A stretch of 64,000 nucleotides of DNA from Pelagomonas calceolata (taxonomy: Eukaryota > Sar > Pelagophyceae > Pelagomonadales > Pelagomonadaceae). This document shows, piece by piece, positions 33,381 to 41,563 of this stretch. The notes beneath the pieces were generated by a model, which was not told the DNA's origin, did not search any database, and saw only the letters and a list, made by a program, of their open reading frames with translations. Positions within the stretch are counted from its first letter, which is position 1; every line of letters begins with the position of its first letter. The stretch covers positions 4,526,001 through 4,590,000 of the forward strand of contig CAKKNE010000001.1 in NCBI GenBank assembly GCA_918797485.1. The letters are read 5' to 3'. The position numbers were made by a program, and so were the translations under genes.

Positions 33381-35141
33381 ATGGTCAACCTCCACGCCCC
33401 CAAGCGGACCATCCCGCGCACGCGGCCGAAGAAGCAACCGAAAGCGGAGCCCAAGGACTCCATCCGGGCGCAGCTCGACCAGGCCCAGCAAGGGTTAGAT
33501 AGCATGCGGGAGCTCGTCGACGTTTTGGAGGCCGAGAACGTGTCCTTCGGTAGATATATTGAAAGTGCCAAAGGAAGTTCTAGTGACGAGGAACCGGAAC
33601 GCCAGCGGGGCGGCCTCGCGGACGACGGCGAGTCCTGCTTCCTGACGGGGCTGCACCACCCGGGCGTGTCGCCGATCGCGTCGCCCCGGCGCGTCGACGA
33701 GTCCGAGTCCGACACGGCGTCTTCCTCATCCTCGGAGTATGATGGAGAGGCGAAGCTCGAGGCGGCGATGTTGGATTGTGCCGTCGCCAAGCGAAAGGCC
33801 AAGCGGAACGCGCGGCGCGGCACTATCAAATTACGCGCGGACGACGAGCGCGAGGTCAAGTCGTATCAGGAATCGGTGGATAAGCTCAAAGCCGAAAGAA
33901 GGCGCAAGGAGGAGGACTTACAACCGAAGCCCATGGTGCGGACGGTGCACGACTGCCCCGAAGCGATTTCGAGGTTGGCCCGGCCCGAGCCGAGGCCCGA
34001 GCCACGAATCTACTCGGAACCCCAACCCACGTTCCAGGCGAAGCCCCTTCCAAAAACGTACGGCGCGCCCGCCGCGCGGAGCGGCACGATCGTCGAGCGC
34101 TCGCAAGCGTGGCTCGCGGAGAAGCGCGCGCTCCGCGACGCGGAGAGAGAAAGGAGGCGCAAGGAGAAGGAGGCGGAGGTGACGGCGAAGCCCCGGCTCG
34201 CGGACCCCGAGGCCTGGGCCAAGGCCAAGGACGAGGTTTCGACGCGGCGTCCTCGATGGCGTGGAGAGGTGCCCATACGCCATCGCCGCTGCCGAGCGAG
34301 TGCCGAGACGCCATCCAACCTTCGCGTCGATGGCGTGAATGGTGCCGAGACGCCATCGACGCGACACTACCTCACCGGTCGCACCGAGAGAACGCCATCG
34401 ACGCGACGCTACATCACACAGGCGCGGGCGGCGCGCGCCAAGGCGGAACTGGAAGAGCTCGAACGCGAACAGATGAAGGAACTGCGCGAAGCCAAGAAAG
34501 ATCAGCTCCGCCGGCAGAAGGCCGACGAGATCGCGGCCATGCGCGCGGCGCTGAAGGCCCAAGCGCAACAGCGCGCGGCGAAGCGGGGCAAGCGAAAGGA
34601 TGGACGCAGGGCCACGGACCCCACGAAGGCGTCGCGCTTGGCCGCGCACAAGCGCGCTTTGGTGCCGGAACAGGCGTCGACCGTGGCCGACGAGGAGGAG
34701 GAGCGGCCCGTGACGGCCGAGGACCCGTACCGCGGCCTCGAGCCCTTCCGCCTCAACTCCGCCGCGCTGCGCATCTTAGATGGAGAGCGGGGCTCGTCGG
34801 ACGACGAGGCGTCGATCGCGTCCGAGGCGCGGGAAGCCGCCGACCGGCTCGACGAGACGCTCGCGGCCTCGCCTGTGCGCGAGGAGGACGACGTGGGCTT
34901 CTTCGACCCGACGTCGTCGGAGGAGCGCGGCCGGAAGCGAGTCCGGGACGCGCGGTTGTTCGAGCCGTCAAGTATGCGGCGCGCCGTCGCCGAGGACGGC
35001 GTCGTGCTGCTGCTGGGCGAGCTGGCGGAGCACCCGCGCACGGAGCACGTCATCTGCGTGCTGTTTGATCGCTCCAAATTCTCGGAGCGGGCGGCGCTGC
35101 AGTGGTGGCGCGAGGGCGGGCGGGAGGTGTGTGAGCGGTAA
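33381..35141 (+). CDS. Coiled-coil/charged protein with introner-derived intron
   Basis: Exons 33381-34235 and 34422-35141 give 524 residues; retaining the 186-nt intron would add 62 residues without a stop. The N-terminus is basic (MVNLHAPKRTIPRTRPKK), followed by a short coiled coil (QLDQAQQGLDSMRELVDVLE), acidic serine clusters and long Arg/Glu/Lys/Ala helices (REVKSYQESVDKLKAERRRK; KAELEELEREQMKELREAKK) that may be single alpha-helices or coiled coils. The C-terminus (DGVVLLLGELAEHPRTEHVI) looks more globular. No family known; cytoskeletal roles are common for such proteins but unproven here. Both junctions are inferred from the repeat boundaries. Confidence 0.7.
   Translation: MVNLHAPKRTIPRTRPKKQPKAEPKDSIRAQLDQAQQGLDSMRELVDVLEAENVSFGRYIESAKGSSSDEEPERQRGGLADDGESCFLTGLHHPGVSPIASPRRVDESESDTASSSSSEYDGEAKLEAAMLDCAVAKRKAKRNARRGTIKLRADDEREVKSYQESVDKLKAERRRKEEDLQPKPMVRTVHDCPEAISRLARPEPRPEPRIYSEPQPTFQAKPLPKTYGAPAARSGTIVERSQAWLAEKRALRDAERERRRKEKEAEVTAKPRLADPEAWAKAKDEVSTRRPRWRGEVPIRHRRCRASAETPSNLRVDGVNGAETPSTRHYLTGRTERTPSTRRYITQARAARAKAELEELEREQMKELREAKKDQLRRQKADEIAAMRAALKAQAQQRAAKRGKRKDGRRATDPTKASRLAAHKRALVPEQASTVADEEEERPVTAEDPYRGLEPFRLNSAALRILDGERGSSDDEASIASEAREAADRLDETLAASPVREEDDVGFFDPTSSEERGRKRVRDARLFEPSSMRRAVAEDGVVLLLGELAEHPRTEHVICVLFDRSKFSERAALQWWREGGREVCER
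34236..34421 (+). mobile_element. Compound introner-like intron (186 nt)
   Basis: GT-AG intron from GTTTCGACGCGG to CATCACACAG. It contains a perfect 14-bp inverted repeat: CGCGTCGATGGCGT at 34323-34336 and ACGCCATCGACGCG at 34350-34363. A further ACGCCATCGACGCGACGCTAC lies at 34393-34413 (written in family form ACGCCATCGACGCGAC), and a diverged CGATGGCGT...ACGCCATCG pair at about 34253-34282. Repeated TACxTCAC words follow two of the copies. This looks like two or three introner insertions or a local duplication. Its length is a multiple of three and it has no in-frame stop. Confidence 0.7.
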
Positions 35142-35145
35142 CATT

Positions 35146-35487
35146 TTATGAATTAGTCTCCTCCGTTGAAGGTGCGAAGTGAACCCGCGTTGCTGTTGCG
35201 CGGTGTGCGGGCGATGGCGTCGGCATCGGCGCGACGGCGACGCGCTCGTCAACCACGGAACCGATGCTGGTGGGCGACGCGTTCACGTCGTCGTGCGGCG
35301 CGGCGCGCGGCGCGCGGAATTTGATCTCCCGCGACCTCAGCGCTCGCCGGTCGGACCGCGGCGACTGGGCATCCTCGCCCGACGTCGCAGAGTCACCCGT
35401 TACGCTCTCTGAGAGGGCTAGGAGGGATGGCTCTCCGGGGTGTTCATCACTGTAGCCACTGACGCGACAAGGAATTGAGTTCCCCAT
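35146..35487 (-). CDS. Possible small N-myristoylated protein
   Basis: 113 residues starting MGNSIPCR, which fits an N-myristoylation site (G2, S/T near position 6 is replaced, C7 available for palmitoylation). The rest is disordered and rich in Ser, Arg, Pro and Ala, with TRVHFAPS near the end resembling a PP1-docking RVxF motif. It is convergent with the 33381 gene (4 bp between stops) and divergent from the GT15 gene, a layout typical for this genome. No homologue is recognised. It could be a chance frame. Confidence 0.45.
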   Translation of the reverse strand: MGNSIPCRVSGYSDEHPGEPSLLALSESVTGDSATSGEDAQSPRSDRRALRSREIKFRAPRAAPHDDVNASPTSIGSVVDERVAVAPMPTPSPAHRATATRVHFAPSTEETNS

Positions 35488-35584
35488 CGTAGACAGGGTG
35501 AACGCCGTGCCGTAAAGGGCTCAAACGCGTTTACGTCGCTCGGCGGAATCGCGAGAAACTGCGGCGTGTGCTGTGAGCTTGCTG

Positions 35585-36762
35585 ATGGGACAAAAAACGC
35601 ATTCGTCCTACGACGCGACGCACGCCAATACGTTAAATGCGTCGATGGCGTCGTTACGAAAATACATGAAACGCGTGAGTGAGACGGACGTGATAGTATG
35701 GCACGAGGGCGACCTCACGCGCGACGACGCGAACGCGCTCGACGGCGCGACGAACGTGCGGTTTTGTCTATTACGGAAAGAAACAGGATGGGGCCGCCCG
35801 CCCTGGCTCAAGAAGATGCCACCCTCGCAATTCTCGGCAGGCTACCGCTTCATGATCCGCTTTTATGCGGTCACGATCTGGCCCACTTTAGATAGATTGG
35901 GCTACGAGTGGGTCATGCGCATGGACGACGACTCCTTCTTCCTGTCGCCCGTGCCGTACAATATTTTTGAGGACATACGTCGTAGAGGAGCTCTCTATGC
36001 CTACCGTACTTTATCGAGGGAATGCCCCGTGATCTTCGGCGACTTTGTGGAAGATTTTGTCGAGTACGTCTCACAAACGCAGCGTCGATTGGCGTCGATG
36101 CGCCGGCTGCTGGGTCCGAGGCGGAAGCAGCCCGGCGTCTCCTATAAACCGTGGTACTGCCCGGGGCCCGGGCGGCTGGGCTTCTACAACAATTGGTTCG
36201 TGACGAAGATTTCCTGGTGGCTCGAGGATCATCGCGTCGCGGCCCGTGCTGAATCGTCGCGTCGATGGCGTATCACTGGTTGATTTATGCGCAGGTCGCG
36301 GCGCTCATCGGCGCCTTCGACCGCTCGAACCTGATCTTCACGCGGCGGAGCAACGATCTCATCTTCCAGACGGCGGCGATCAAGCTCTTCCTGCCGAAGG
36401 CGCGGCGGCGGCGCTACGCGGACTTCTCGTACCAGCATCATACCATAACGAACGGCGCCGTGCTCTACGGCGGCATCGAGAGCGGCTGGCGCGACCGCCG
36501 GGCGCGGCACACGCTCCGGGCCTACGCGCACAAGCACGTCGGCGCGCACCGGGATCGAGACCCGGCGACGGGTCTCCGGACGAATTGGACGACGCCGGAC
36601 CTGAGGGTGCGGAGCTGCCACGTCCAGGAGCATGTTGACGGCCCGTTCCGGCCGACGTACTACGTCGCGCCGCCGCACGACGCGACGCAGGCGCATCGCC
36701 AGCGGCCGCCCAATTTCATCGCGCCCTTCTGCGGGCCGGGGCGCCGGACGGCTCTCGAGTGA
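35585..36762 (+). CDS. Alpha-mannosyltransferase-like protein (GT15, KRE2/MNT1 family)
   Basis: Exons 35585-36235 and 36295-36762 give 372 residues. GT15 features: YEWVMRMDDDSFFLSPVPYN (DDD metal site), IFEDIRRRGALYAYRTLSRE, PGRLGFYNNWFVTKISWWL and, after the intron, FDRSNLIFTRRSNDLIFQTA and ITNGAVLYGGIES. Family members add alpha-1,2-mannose in the Golgi. No signal anchor is seen before the first ATG, so an upstream coding exon is likely missing; the frame is open a few codons upstream without an ATG. The exon join gives SWWLEDHR|VAALIGAF in frame. The C-terminus after about residue 330 is less conserved. Confidence 0.75.
36236..36294 (+). mobile_element. Introner-like intron with 8-bp target-site duplication (59 nt)
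   Basis: The intron starts GTCGCGGCCCGTGCTG and ends TTTATGCGCAG, and exon 2 starts GTCGCGGCG. The 8-mer GTCGCGGC is thus present at both the 5' intron edge and the start of exon 2, as expected when an insertion duplicates its target and the duplicate supplies the GT. The body contains CGTCGCGTCGATGGCGT, the reverse complement of the word in other introners, and ACTGGTTGATT near the acceptor. Confidence 0.75.
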
Positions 36763-36926
36763 TAAGTTGGTCAGAAATACCCACATAGTCACTGGTGGAA
36801 CGCGTGTCCATCAGTCTCCTGCACGCGATAAGCGTCACTCGCGAGGCCTCCCGTGGAGTAGGGGGTCGAGCGCCGCTCGAACTTGGAAGGGGACGTGCCG
36901 CCGTCGACGCGCAGCTGCCTCGCACG

Positions 36927-37736
36927 ATGGACGGCTTATCCGTGGGTGGCGCGACCATCCCGCAGCCCCTCGAGGGCATCCTCGCGGCTGTGCGCAACCC
37001 GAATGGCGCGACGGTGACGCGCAAAGAGAGTAAGACCTCGATGCGCCTGCGCAAGAACGGCGTGCTCCCGTACCAGGCCGCCGTCTGGTGCGCCGAGACG
37101 GTCGGCGACCGCGTCCGCGTGACGCGGCCGTGCGCGGGCTGGCTCGACAAGGCGGACATTATCGAAGGGCAGATCGTCGTCGTCTCCGCGGCGGGCGGCG
37201 CGACGTGCCGCAAGGACCTGGAGCTAGACAGCGACGTGGTGGCGGAGCTGGCGACGGACTCGCGGGTCTTCGTCACGGAGCAGGACGAGACGCGCGACGG
37301 CAAGCTGCGCGCCAAGGTCTTCTCGCCCGTCGAGGGCTGGGTCTCGGTCAAGTGCCTCGCGCCGATCTGCGACCGCTCCGGTAATTTATTAGCGGCGGGC
37401 AAGGCCATCCTCGAGCCGGCCGACGTGAACGACAAGCAGGTCCATTACTCGCACTACGTCGAGATCAACCACGAGGCCATGTACAAGGCGCTCTGGGACT
37501 CGGGGCTCCAGTACGGCCCGGGCTTCCGCCTCTGCAAGAAGGCCTACCGCACGGACACGGACGCCGTCGGCGTCGTCGGCCCGCTGCCGGGCGAGGCCGT
37601 CGGCTGGCTCGTGCACCCGGCGCTCGCGGACTCGATGCTCCACCTCACGGCCGTCGCGCCCAAGCCGCCGGAGGGCGGCTGGCCCTGGATGTCCGACGAC
37701 GAGAAGAACGGCGTCGTCCCGGGCGTCACGGACTAG
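36927..37736 (+). CDS. Stand-alone polyketide-synthase dehydratase C-terminal domain with SH3-like modules
   Basis: 269 residues from ATG 36927. The N-terminal 150 residues carry two SH3b-like beta modules (AAVWCAETVGDRVRVTRPCA; RVFVTEQDETRDGKLRAKVF, then SPVEGWVSVKCLAP). The C-terminal part is the second hot-dog half of a PKS dehydratase: INHEAMYKALWDSGLQYGPG, FRLCKKAYR, then VHPALADSMLHL, where the aspartate matches the catalytic Asp of HPALLD. The first DH half with its catalytic histidine, and all other PKS domains, are missing, so autonomous dehydration is doubtful. It may be a derived or partner protein. Convergent with the DUF5672 gene (41 bp between stops). Confidence 0.7.
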   Translation: MDGLSVGGATIPQPLEGILAAVRNPNGATVTRKESKTSMRLRKNGVLPYQAAVWCAETVGDRVRVTRPCAGWLDKADIIEGQIVVVSAAGGATCRKDLELDSDVVAELATDSRVFVTEQDETRDGKLRAKVFSPVEGWVSVKCLAPICDRSGNLLAAGKAILEPADVNDKQVHYSHYVEINHEAMYKALWDSGLQYGPGFRLCKKAYRTDTDAVGVVGPLPGEAVGWLVHPALADSMLHLTAVAPKPPEGGWPWMSDDEKNGVVPGVTD

Positions 37737-37777
37737 ATTTTTCCTCCCCTCCCCCCCGCTGTAACGATCACAAAAAG

Positions 37778-38800
37778 TTAAGACACGAGCTCGCAGCCGG
37801 CGTCCTCGCCGGCGCCCGTGCACCGCGCGGTCCAGTCGCGGAGCGGCCCGCTCAGTAAGTCCGGGTCCCGCGGGCAGGCAACTTTGCAGCGCGGGTCATG
37901 GAGAGCCTTGAACAATAACTTCGCCTCGGGGCACGCGTCCAGCAGCCGCGTCCGGTTCGCGTGGGGCATCGTCCGCATCAAATGGTAGACGCCGACGGGC
38001 GTCTCTCCTATATCGTAGGTCTCCTCGACCGCGAATCGCCGAGACACGTCTTTGGGGGCGAGACGCGCGTTCGTCCCGCCAAGTGCGCGCACGAACAGCA
38101 TGTCCTCGTTGCCCTTAGTAGGGGGCACGAAGCCTCCGTCGAATAGCGCCACGAGCGCGGCCCGGTTGCGCAGCGACAGCGCGCCGTTGCCGCCTTTGGA
38201 GTGCGGCGTACCCGGCTTGGCCCACTTCCAGGGCGCACCGACCCAGTCGTACGGAGCGAAGGCCGGGGCATCCAGCGGCAAGGCCGCCGACGCGCATAGT
38301 ACCGTGGTGCCGGGTTCGAACCATAATACGCGGTCAAATCGGATATTGCGCCAGAAGTCCGCACTCAACAGGAGTGCCCGCTGCGAGAGGCCCGCGATGC
38401 TTGATGATAACGGCGCGGCGTCGACGCCGCGGAGGCCGTCGATGGCGTGCACTATGCGACCCACGGCGGTCGTGTGTTTTTCCTGCGGCCGATAGTAGAC
38501 GTCGACGCCGCCCCACGTGGATGGAAGTTTGCTCGCGACCAGGGCCAGTTGCGCTGCGACGACCGCCGCGTTATTGCGCGGTCCGATCACGGTCACGGCG
38601 CCAGCGTTCACTTGCGTAGGCGTCGAAGCGACCGCTGGCGCCGTTGCGTCGGTGGACCAATGCGGCAGCTCTTGTGCGGACCAATGCGCATTTAAATGCC
38701 AGTGGGCGGGCAGCCAGCCAATCACAATGCCTGCAATGAACACCAAGCTCGTCCGCACGCACGAGCAGCGCGATCGCTCGCCAGCGCGACGTCGGCGCAT
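37778..38800 (-). CDS. Type II membrane protein, DUF5672 glycosyltransferase-like
   Basis: 340 residues. A basic N-terminus and one span (SLVFIAGIVIGWLPAHWHL) give type II topology. The body shows the DUF5672 pattern: RNIRFDRVLWFEPGTTVLCA, APYDWVGAPWKWA, KGGNGALSLRNRAALVAL, NEDMLFVRALGG, and FAVEETYDIGETPVGVYHL. These proteins are thought to be Golgi glycosyltransferase-like, but no reaction is established. The C-terminus has four cysteines (DPRCKVACPRDPD, ARCTGAGEDAGC), suiting a lumenal location. Palindrome copy 9 lies 81 bp upstream. Confidence 0.8.
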   Translation of the reverse strand: MRRRRAGERSRCSCVRTSLVFIAGIVIGWLPAHWHLNAHWSAQELPHWSTDATAPAVASTPTQVNAGAVTVIGPRNNAAVVAAQLALVASKLPSTWGGVDVYYRPQEKHTTAVGRIVHAIDGLRGVDAAPLSSSIAGLSQRALLLSADFWRNIRFDRVLWFEPGTTVLCASAALPLDAPAFAPYDWVGAPWKWAKPGTPHSKGGNGALSLRNRAALVALFDGGFVPPTKGNEDMLFVRALGGTNARLAPKDVSRRFAVEETYDIGETPVGVYHLMRTMPHANRTRLLDACPEAKLLFKALHDPRCKVACPRDPDLLSGPLRDWTARCTGAGEDAGCELVS

Positions 38801-38881
38801 CGCTGGTCGCTTATGAAGGTGTCATTTCCATCGATGCGAGCTATGGGCAGCCTTGCATGCCCTGTGCTCCGCCGGGTGCTT

Positions 38882-38901
38882 GCTAGTGTGTATCACCTAG
38901 G
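38882..38901 (+). promoter_or_regulatory. Recurrent GCTAG palindrome, copy 9 (weak)
   Basis: GCTAGTGTGTATCACCTAGG, 20 bp. The left half matches; the right half is reduced to CCTAGG and spacing is shorter. It lies 81 bp upstream of the DUF5672 gene and 52 bp past the 3' end of the next gene, so only one gene could use it as a promoter. Confidence 0.45.
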
Positions 38902-38953
38902 GAAACTCTATGATCTACAAAACCAGGGGAGGGGTCTTGGGGGACGAAGCGCC

Positions 38954-40234
38954 TCACGCCGAGCCGAGGACGGCGACGTGGAGGTCGCCGGCGCCGGCAT
39001 CGGCGTGCTTGCCGGCCGTCATTGATGCCGTGGGGACGACGGCGAGCCACTCGCGGACGACGAGGCCCGCGGCCGCGAAGAGGGGCTCGCGCATCGCGCG
39101 GCGGCCGAGGGTGACGACGAGAACGACGCCGGCGGGCCGGAGGCACGCCCGGGCGGCGGCGAGGTAGGCCAAGGCGTCGGGGGACGAGGCCGCCCACGTA
39201 TCGGTTACGTCCGCCCGCTCCCGCACGGGCTTGATGAGCATGGCGTCGAGGCAGCCCTTGTCGAGGACGAGGGCCGCACTCCCGTCCGCGCAGCCGAGCG
39301 GCGCGAAGGACGCCGTGAGGTCGCCCGTGACCCACGCCACCCGGGAGTCGGGGTGGCGCCTGCGCATCCGCGCGGTCGCGTTGTCCGCGTAGTCGGCCGC
39401 CACGATCCGCGCGCCGGCGTGCGCGCGTTCGAGCTCGACGGGGAGGTCGGACGTGCCGTTGCCCGAGACCAGGACGAGCCCGGTCCCGCCGCGCGGCAGC
39501 ACGCGGGCCACGACGCCGGCGATCGCCGCGAACGGGCAGTACCACTCGAAGACCTCCTCGGCGTCCATGCGCCGCGCCCAGTACCGTTGCCCGTCCTCGA
39601 GGAGCTCGAGCCCCATGAGCCGCGGCACGACCAGCTCCAGCCCCGCCGCGAGGGGGCCCGCGACCCACAGCAGCGATAGCGTCGCGTTCGTCTCCGCGTC
39701 GTAGACGGCGGCGCGGCCCGCGGTCGCGGCCCCGGCGTCGTCGACGCCCACCGTCCGTAACCGCGACCCGAGCTCGTCCTGGACGTAGTACGTCACGTCG
39801 CCGCCCCGCGCCGCCGCCGCCGCGTCCGCCACGAGGCGCATCGGGTGCGCGAGGGGCGCCAGCGTCTTCAGCAGGCCGAGCGTGGCCCCCGCGTCGCCGT
39901 ACGACCCCGGCGCGGTCCCGTGCGGCCGCACCAACGCATCCAGGCGGTCCCGCAACTCCTCGTGCGCGTCAAGCTGCGTGAACGCCGCGAATGCGTCTTT
40001 AACGAGCCACACGTGGTCCACCAGCCACACGTCCATTCCTTCGAGGTCCCGCGCCGCCACGACGGACCACCCGCCGTCCGCCTCGACCGCGTACGTCAGG
40101 GACGCCCCCCCGTCGAAGATCTGCGCCCGCACCTTGCGCGCCGCCTCGTTCCACAGCTCCCGGGGTAGCTGAATCGCCGCGAACTGCGCCGCGTGCGCCT
40201 CGAGCCACGCGCCGTCGTCCGCGTACGCCGCCAT
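38954..40234 (-). CDS. TTLL12 N-terminal-like domain fused to a class I methyltransferase
   Basis: 426 residues. Residues 1-200 resemble the N-terminal, non-ligase region of TTLL12: FAAIQLPRELWNEAARKVRA, QIFDGGASLTYAVE, DVWLVDHVWLVKDAFAAFTQ and VTYYVQDELGSRLRTVGV. The C-terminal half (about 225-426) is a SAM-dependent methyltransferase of the METTL13/EEF1AKMT4 type: FEWYCPFAAIAGVV, VLVSGNGTSDLPVELERA (motif I), ARIVAADYA, VTGDLTASF and LVLDKGCLDAMLIKP. The tubulin-ligase ATP-grasp domain of TTLL12 is absent. A lysine or N-terminal methylation role is likely for the second half. ATG 40234 precedes the conserved part; an upstream in-frame ATG at 40396 gives a low-complexity extension. Confidence 0.78.
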   Translation of the reverse strand: MAAYADDGAWLEAHAAQFAAIQLPRELWNEAARKVRAQIFDGGASLTYAVEADGGWSVVAARDLEGMDVWLVDHVWLVKDAFAAFTQLDAHEELRDRLDALVRPHGTAPGSYGDAGATLGLLKTLAPLAHPMRLVADAAAAARGGDVTYYVQDELGSRLRTVGVDDAGAATAGRAAVYDAETNATLSLLWVAGPLAAGLELVVPRLMGLELLEDGQRYWARRMDAEEVFEWYCPFAAIAGVVARVLPRGGTGLVLVSGNGTSDLPVELERAHAGARIVAADYADNATARMRRRHPDSRVAWVTGDLTASFAPLGCADGSAALVLDKGCLDAMLIKPVRERADVTDTWAASSPDALAYLAAARACLRPAGVVLVVTLGRRAMREPLFAAAGLVVREWLAVVPTASMTAGKHADAGAGDLHVAVLGSA

Positions 40235-40519
40235 GCCGTAGGCCTTGGTGAAAATCGACCGGTGACGCGGACGCTGCGAACGCGAGTCCACGCCATGGTT
40301 CAGAAGGCGCCCTGAAGGTTGAATTCCGCCTGGGTCGATGCGAGCGAACGATGCGAGCCGAGCGATTCGCAGCGGAGCAATATCAATGCGCAGCAATGTT
40401 AAAGCGGCAAAAGGAGAGCTTCAGCTGCGTCGTGCTTGCACTGATGCTCTATAGCTGAACCCTTAGCCAAGCCCACGAATGCCGCGTTCCGAGCGTCAAG
40501 TGCTTGCTTGCTTGGGGTG

Positions 40520-40543
40520 CCTAGTGTCTTACAGGACGCTAGC
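40520..40543 (+). promoter_or_regulatory. Recurrent GCTAG palindrome, copy 10
   Basis: CCTAGTGTCTTAC, AGGA, CGCTAGC; the first base differs from consensus. It lies 285 bp upstream of the TTLL12-N/methyltransferase ATG, in a 428-bp region bounded on the other side by the 3' end of the NTF2-like gene. Preceded by GCTTGCTTGCTTGG and followed by AAGCGGG. Nothing else is notable in this gap. Confidence 0.6.
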
Positions 40544-40662
40544 AAGCGGGGGGGTTGCGAGGTGTTTGAATCGGGACGACGATGGGAAACTAGAGGTTAT
40601 ATACAAAAACCGGTGGGAGGGGATCTTGGGAGTGGTCTTGGGGTCTCGGGGACGGACGCGCC

Positions 40663-41271
40663 TCACGCCGTCGCCGAGCCGAGGTCCGCGCCCATGGCGC
40701 CGTGCGTCACCGTCGTCATCTCGTTGCATTCGAAGATGAGGTCCGTGCCGCACTTGAAGAGGCCGCAGACCTCGGCGGAGCCCTCCGCGCCGCTCGCGCG
40801 GTCCTTGTACGAAACGACGTGGTGGCTGAAGATGTGCGTCTCGCGCTTCCCGTCGTTGGCGAACGCGTAGGCGTGGAGCTCCTTCCAGCGGACGCTCACG
40901 TCTTTTATCTTGCCGTGCACGACCTTCATGTGCTCGACGAACTCGTCGTAGCCGATGGTCTTGCCGTCGACGTGCTGGACGTAGTCGCGGTCGAAGTACT
41001 TGGGGATCTTGGCCTCGAGCTGCTCCACCGACGAGGCGCAGACGACGTCGTTCATCACCTGCGTGGGATCACGACGACGTCGCGTCGATGGCGTGGGGGC
41101 TGACGCTGCGAGAACCGTCATAAAATAGTCCTTCCACCAAGTCTCCGAGACGTAGCCCTTGTTGGTGTAGAACTCGCTCAGGTCCATCGGACCCGTCGCG
41201 GTCGGCTGCAGTTTCAGGCTGCGGCTCCGGCCAGAGCCTGATCCAGACGTGTCGGACGACGAGTAGGCCAT
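40663..41271 (-). CDS. SnoaL/NTF2-like domain protein
   Basis: Exons 41116-41271 and 40663-41058 give 183 residues if the 57-nt intron is removed (202 if retained, as it has no stop). After a Ser/Gly-rich N-terminus the domain shows the NTF2-like layout: LSEFYTNKGYVSETWWKDYF, helix VEQLEAKIPKYFDRDYVQHV, DGKTIGYDEFVEHMKVVHGK and beta strands such as VSVRWKELHAYAFAND and GTDLIFECNEMT. Such domains bind small hydrophobic ligands or act as simple enzymes or scaffolds; no active-site residues can be picked. The intron call rests on the introner word and the odd Pro/Arg insert it would encode. Confidence 0.7.
   Translation of the reverse strand: MAYSSSDTSGSGSGRSRSLKLQPTATGPMDLSEFYTNKGYVSETWWKDYFMTVLAASAPTPSTRRRRDPTQVMNDVVCASSVEQLEAKIPKYFDRDYVQHVDGKTIGYDEFVEHMKVVHGKIKDVSVRWKELHAYAFANDGKRETHIFSHHVVSYKDRASGAEGSAEVCGLFKCGTDLIFECNEMTTVTHGAMGADLGSATA
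41059..41115 (-). mobile_element. Introner-like intron, stop-free (57 nt)
   Basis: Read on the minus strand it starts GTTCTCGCAGCG and ends GATCCCACGCAG, and contains CACGCCATCGACGCGACG. It sits between TWWKDYFMT and VMNDVVCA and would otherwise encode a Pro/Arg insert (ASAPTPSTRRRRDP) that interrupts the fold. It is a multiple of three and lacks stops, so both spliced and unspliced products are translatable. Confidence 0.6.
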
Positions 41272-41470
41272 GTCGTCCGTTTTTTAGACCAGGGAGGCGG
41301 GCGACTGGTGGCTGGCTCACAGGCAGAACTTGCCAAAAATGTGAATTAGGCCTCGGCGACCGGATTCTCGCACTTATGAGGATACACCGTGAGTGTGTGA
41401 AGTCTCGCGAAGCTCGCACACGGGCCCAGACTCCGGACGGTCCGGCGAGCACGCTGTGTGAAATAGGTGG

Positions 41471-41494
41471 GCTAGCGGCCTGTAAGACACTAGC
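41471..41494 (-). promoter_or_regulatory. Recurrent GCTAG palindrome, copy 11
   Basis: GCTAGCGGCCT then GTAAGACACTAGC, 24 bp, identical to copy 2. It lies 199 bp upstream of the NTF2-like gene, and the forward element is on the same strand as that gene. The other side is the 3' end of the delta-tubulin-like gene. Confidence 0.65.
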
Positions 41495-41563
41495 GGCCTA
41501 TTCTCGCGCGACTCCTCGTGCGCCACCGAAAGTATTCCAATCTCACAAACACAAAAAAACTTA

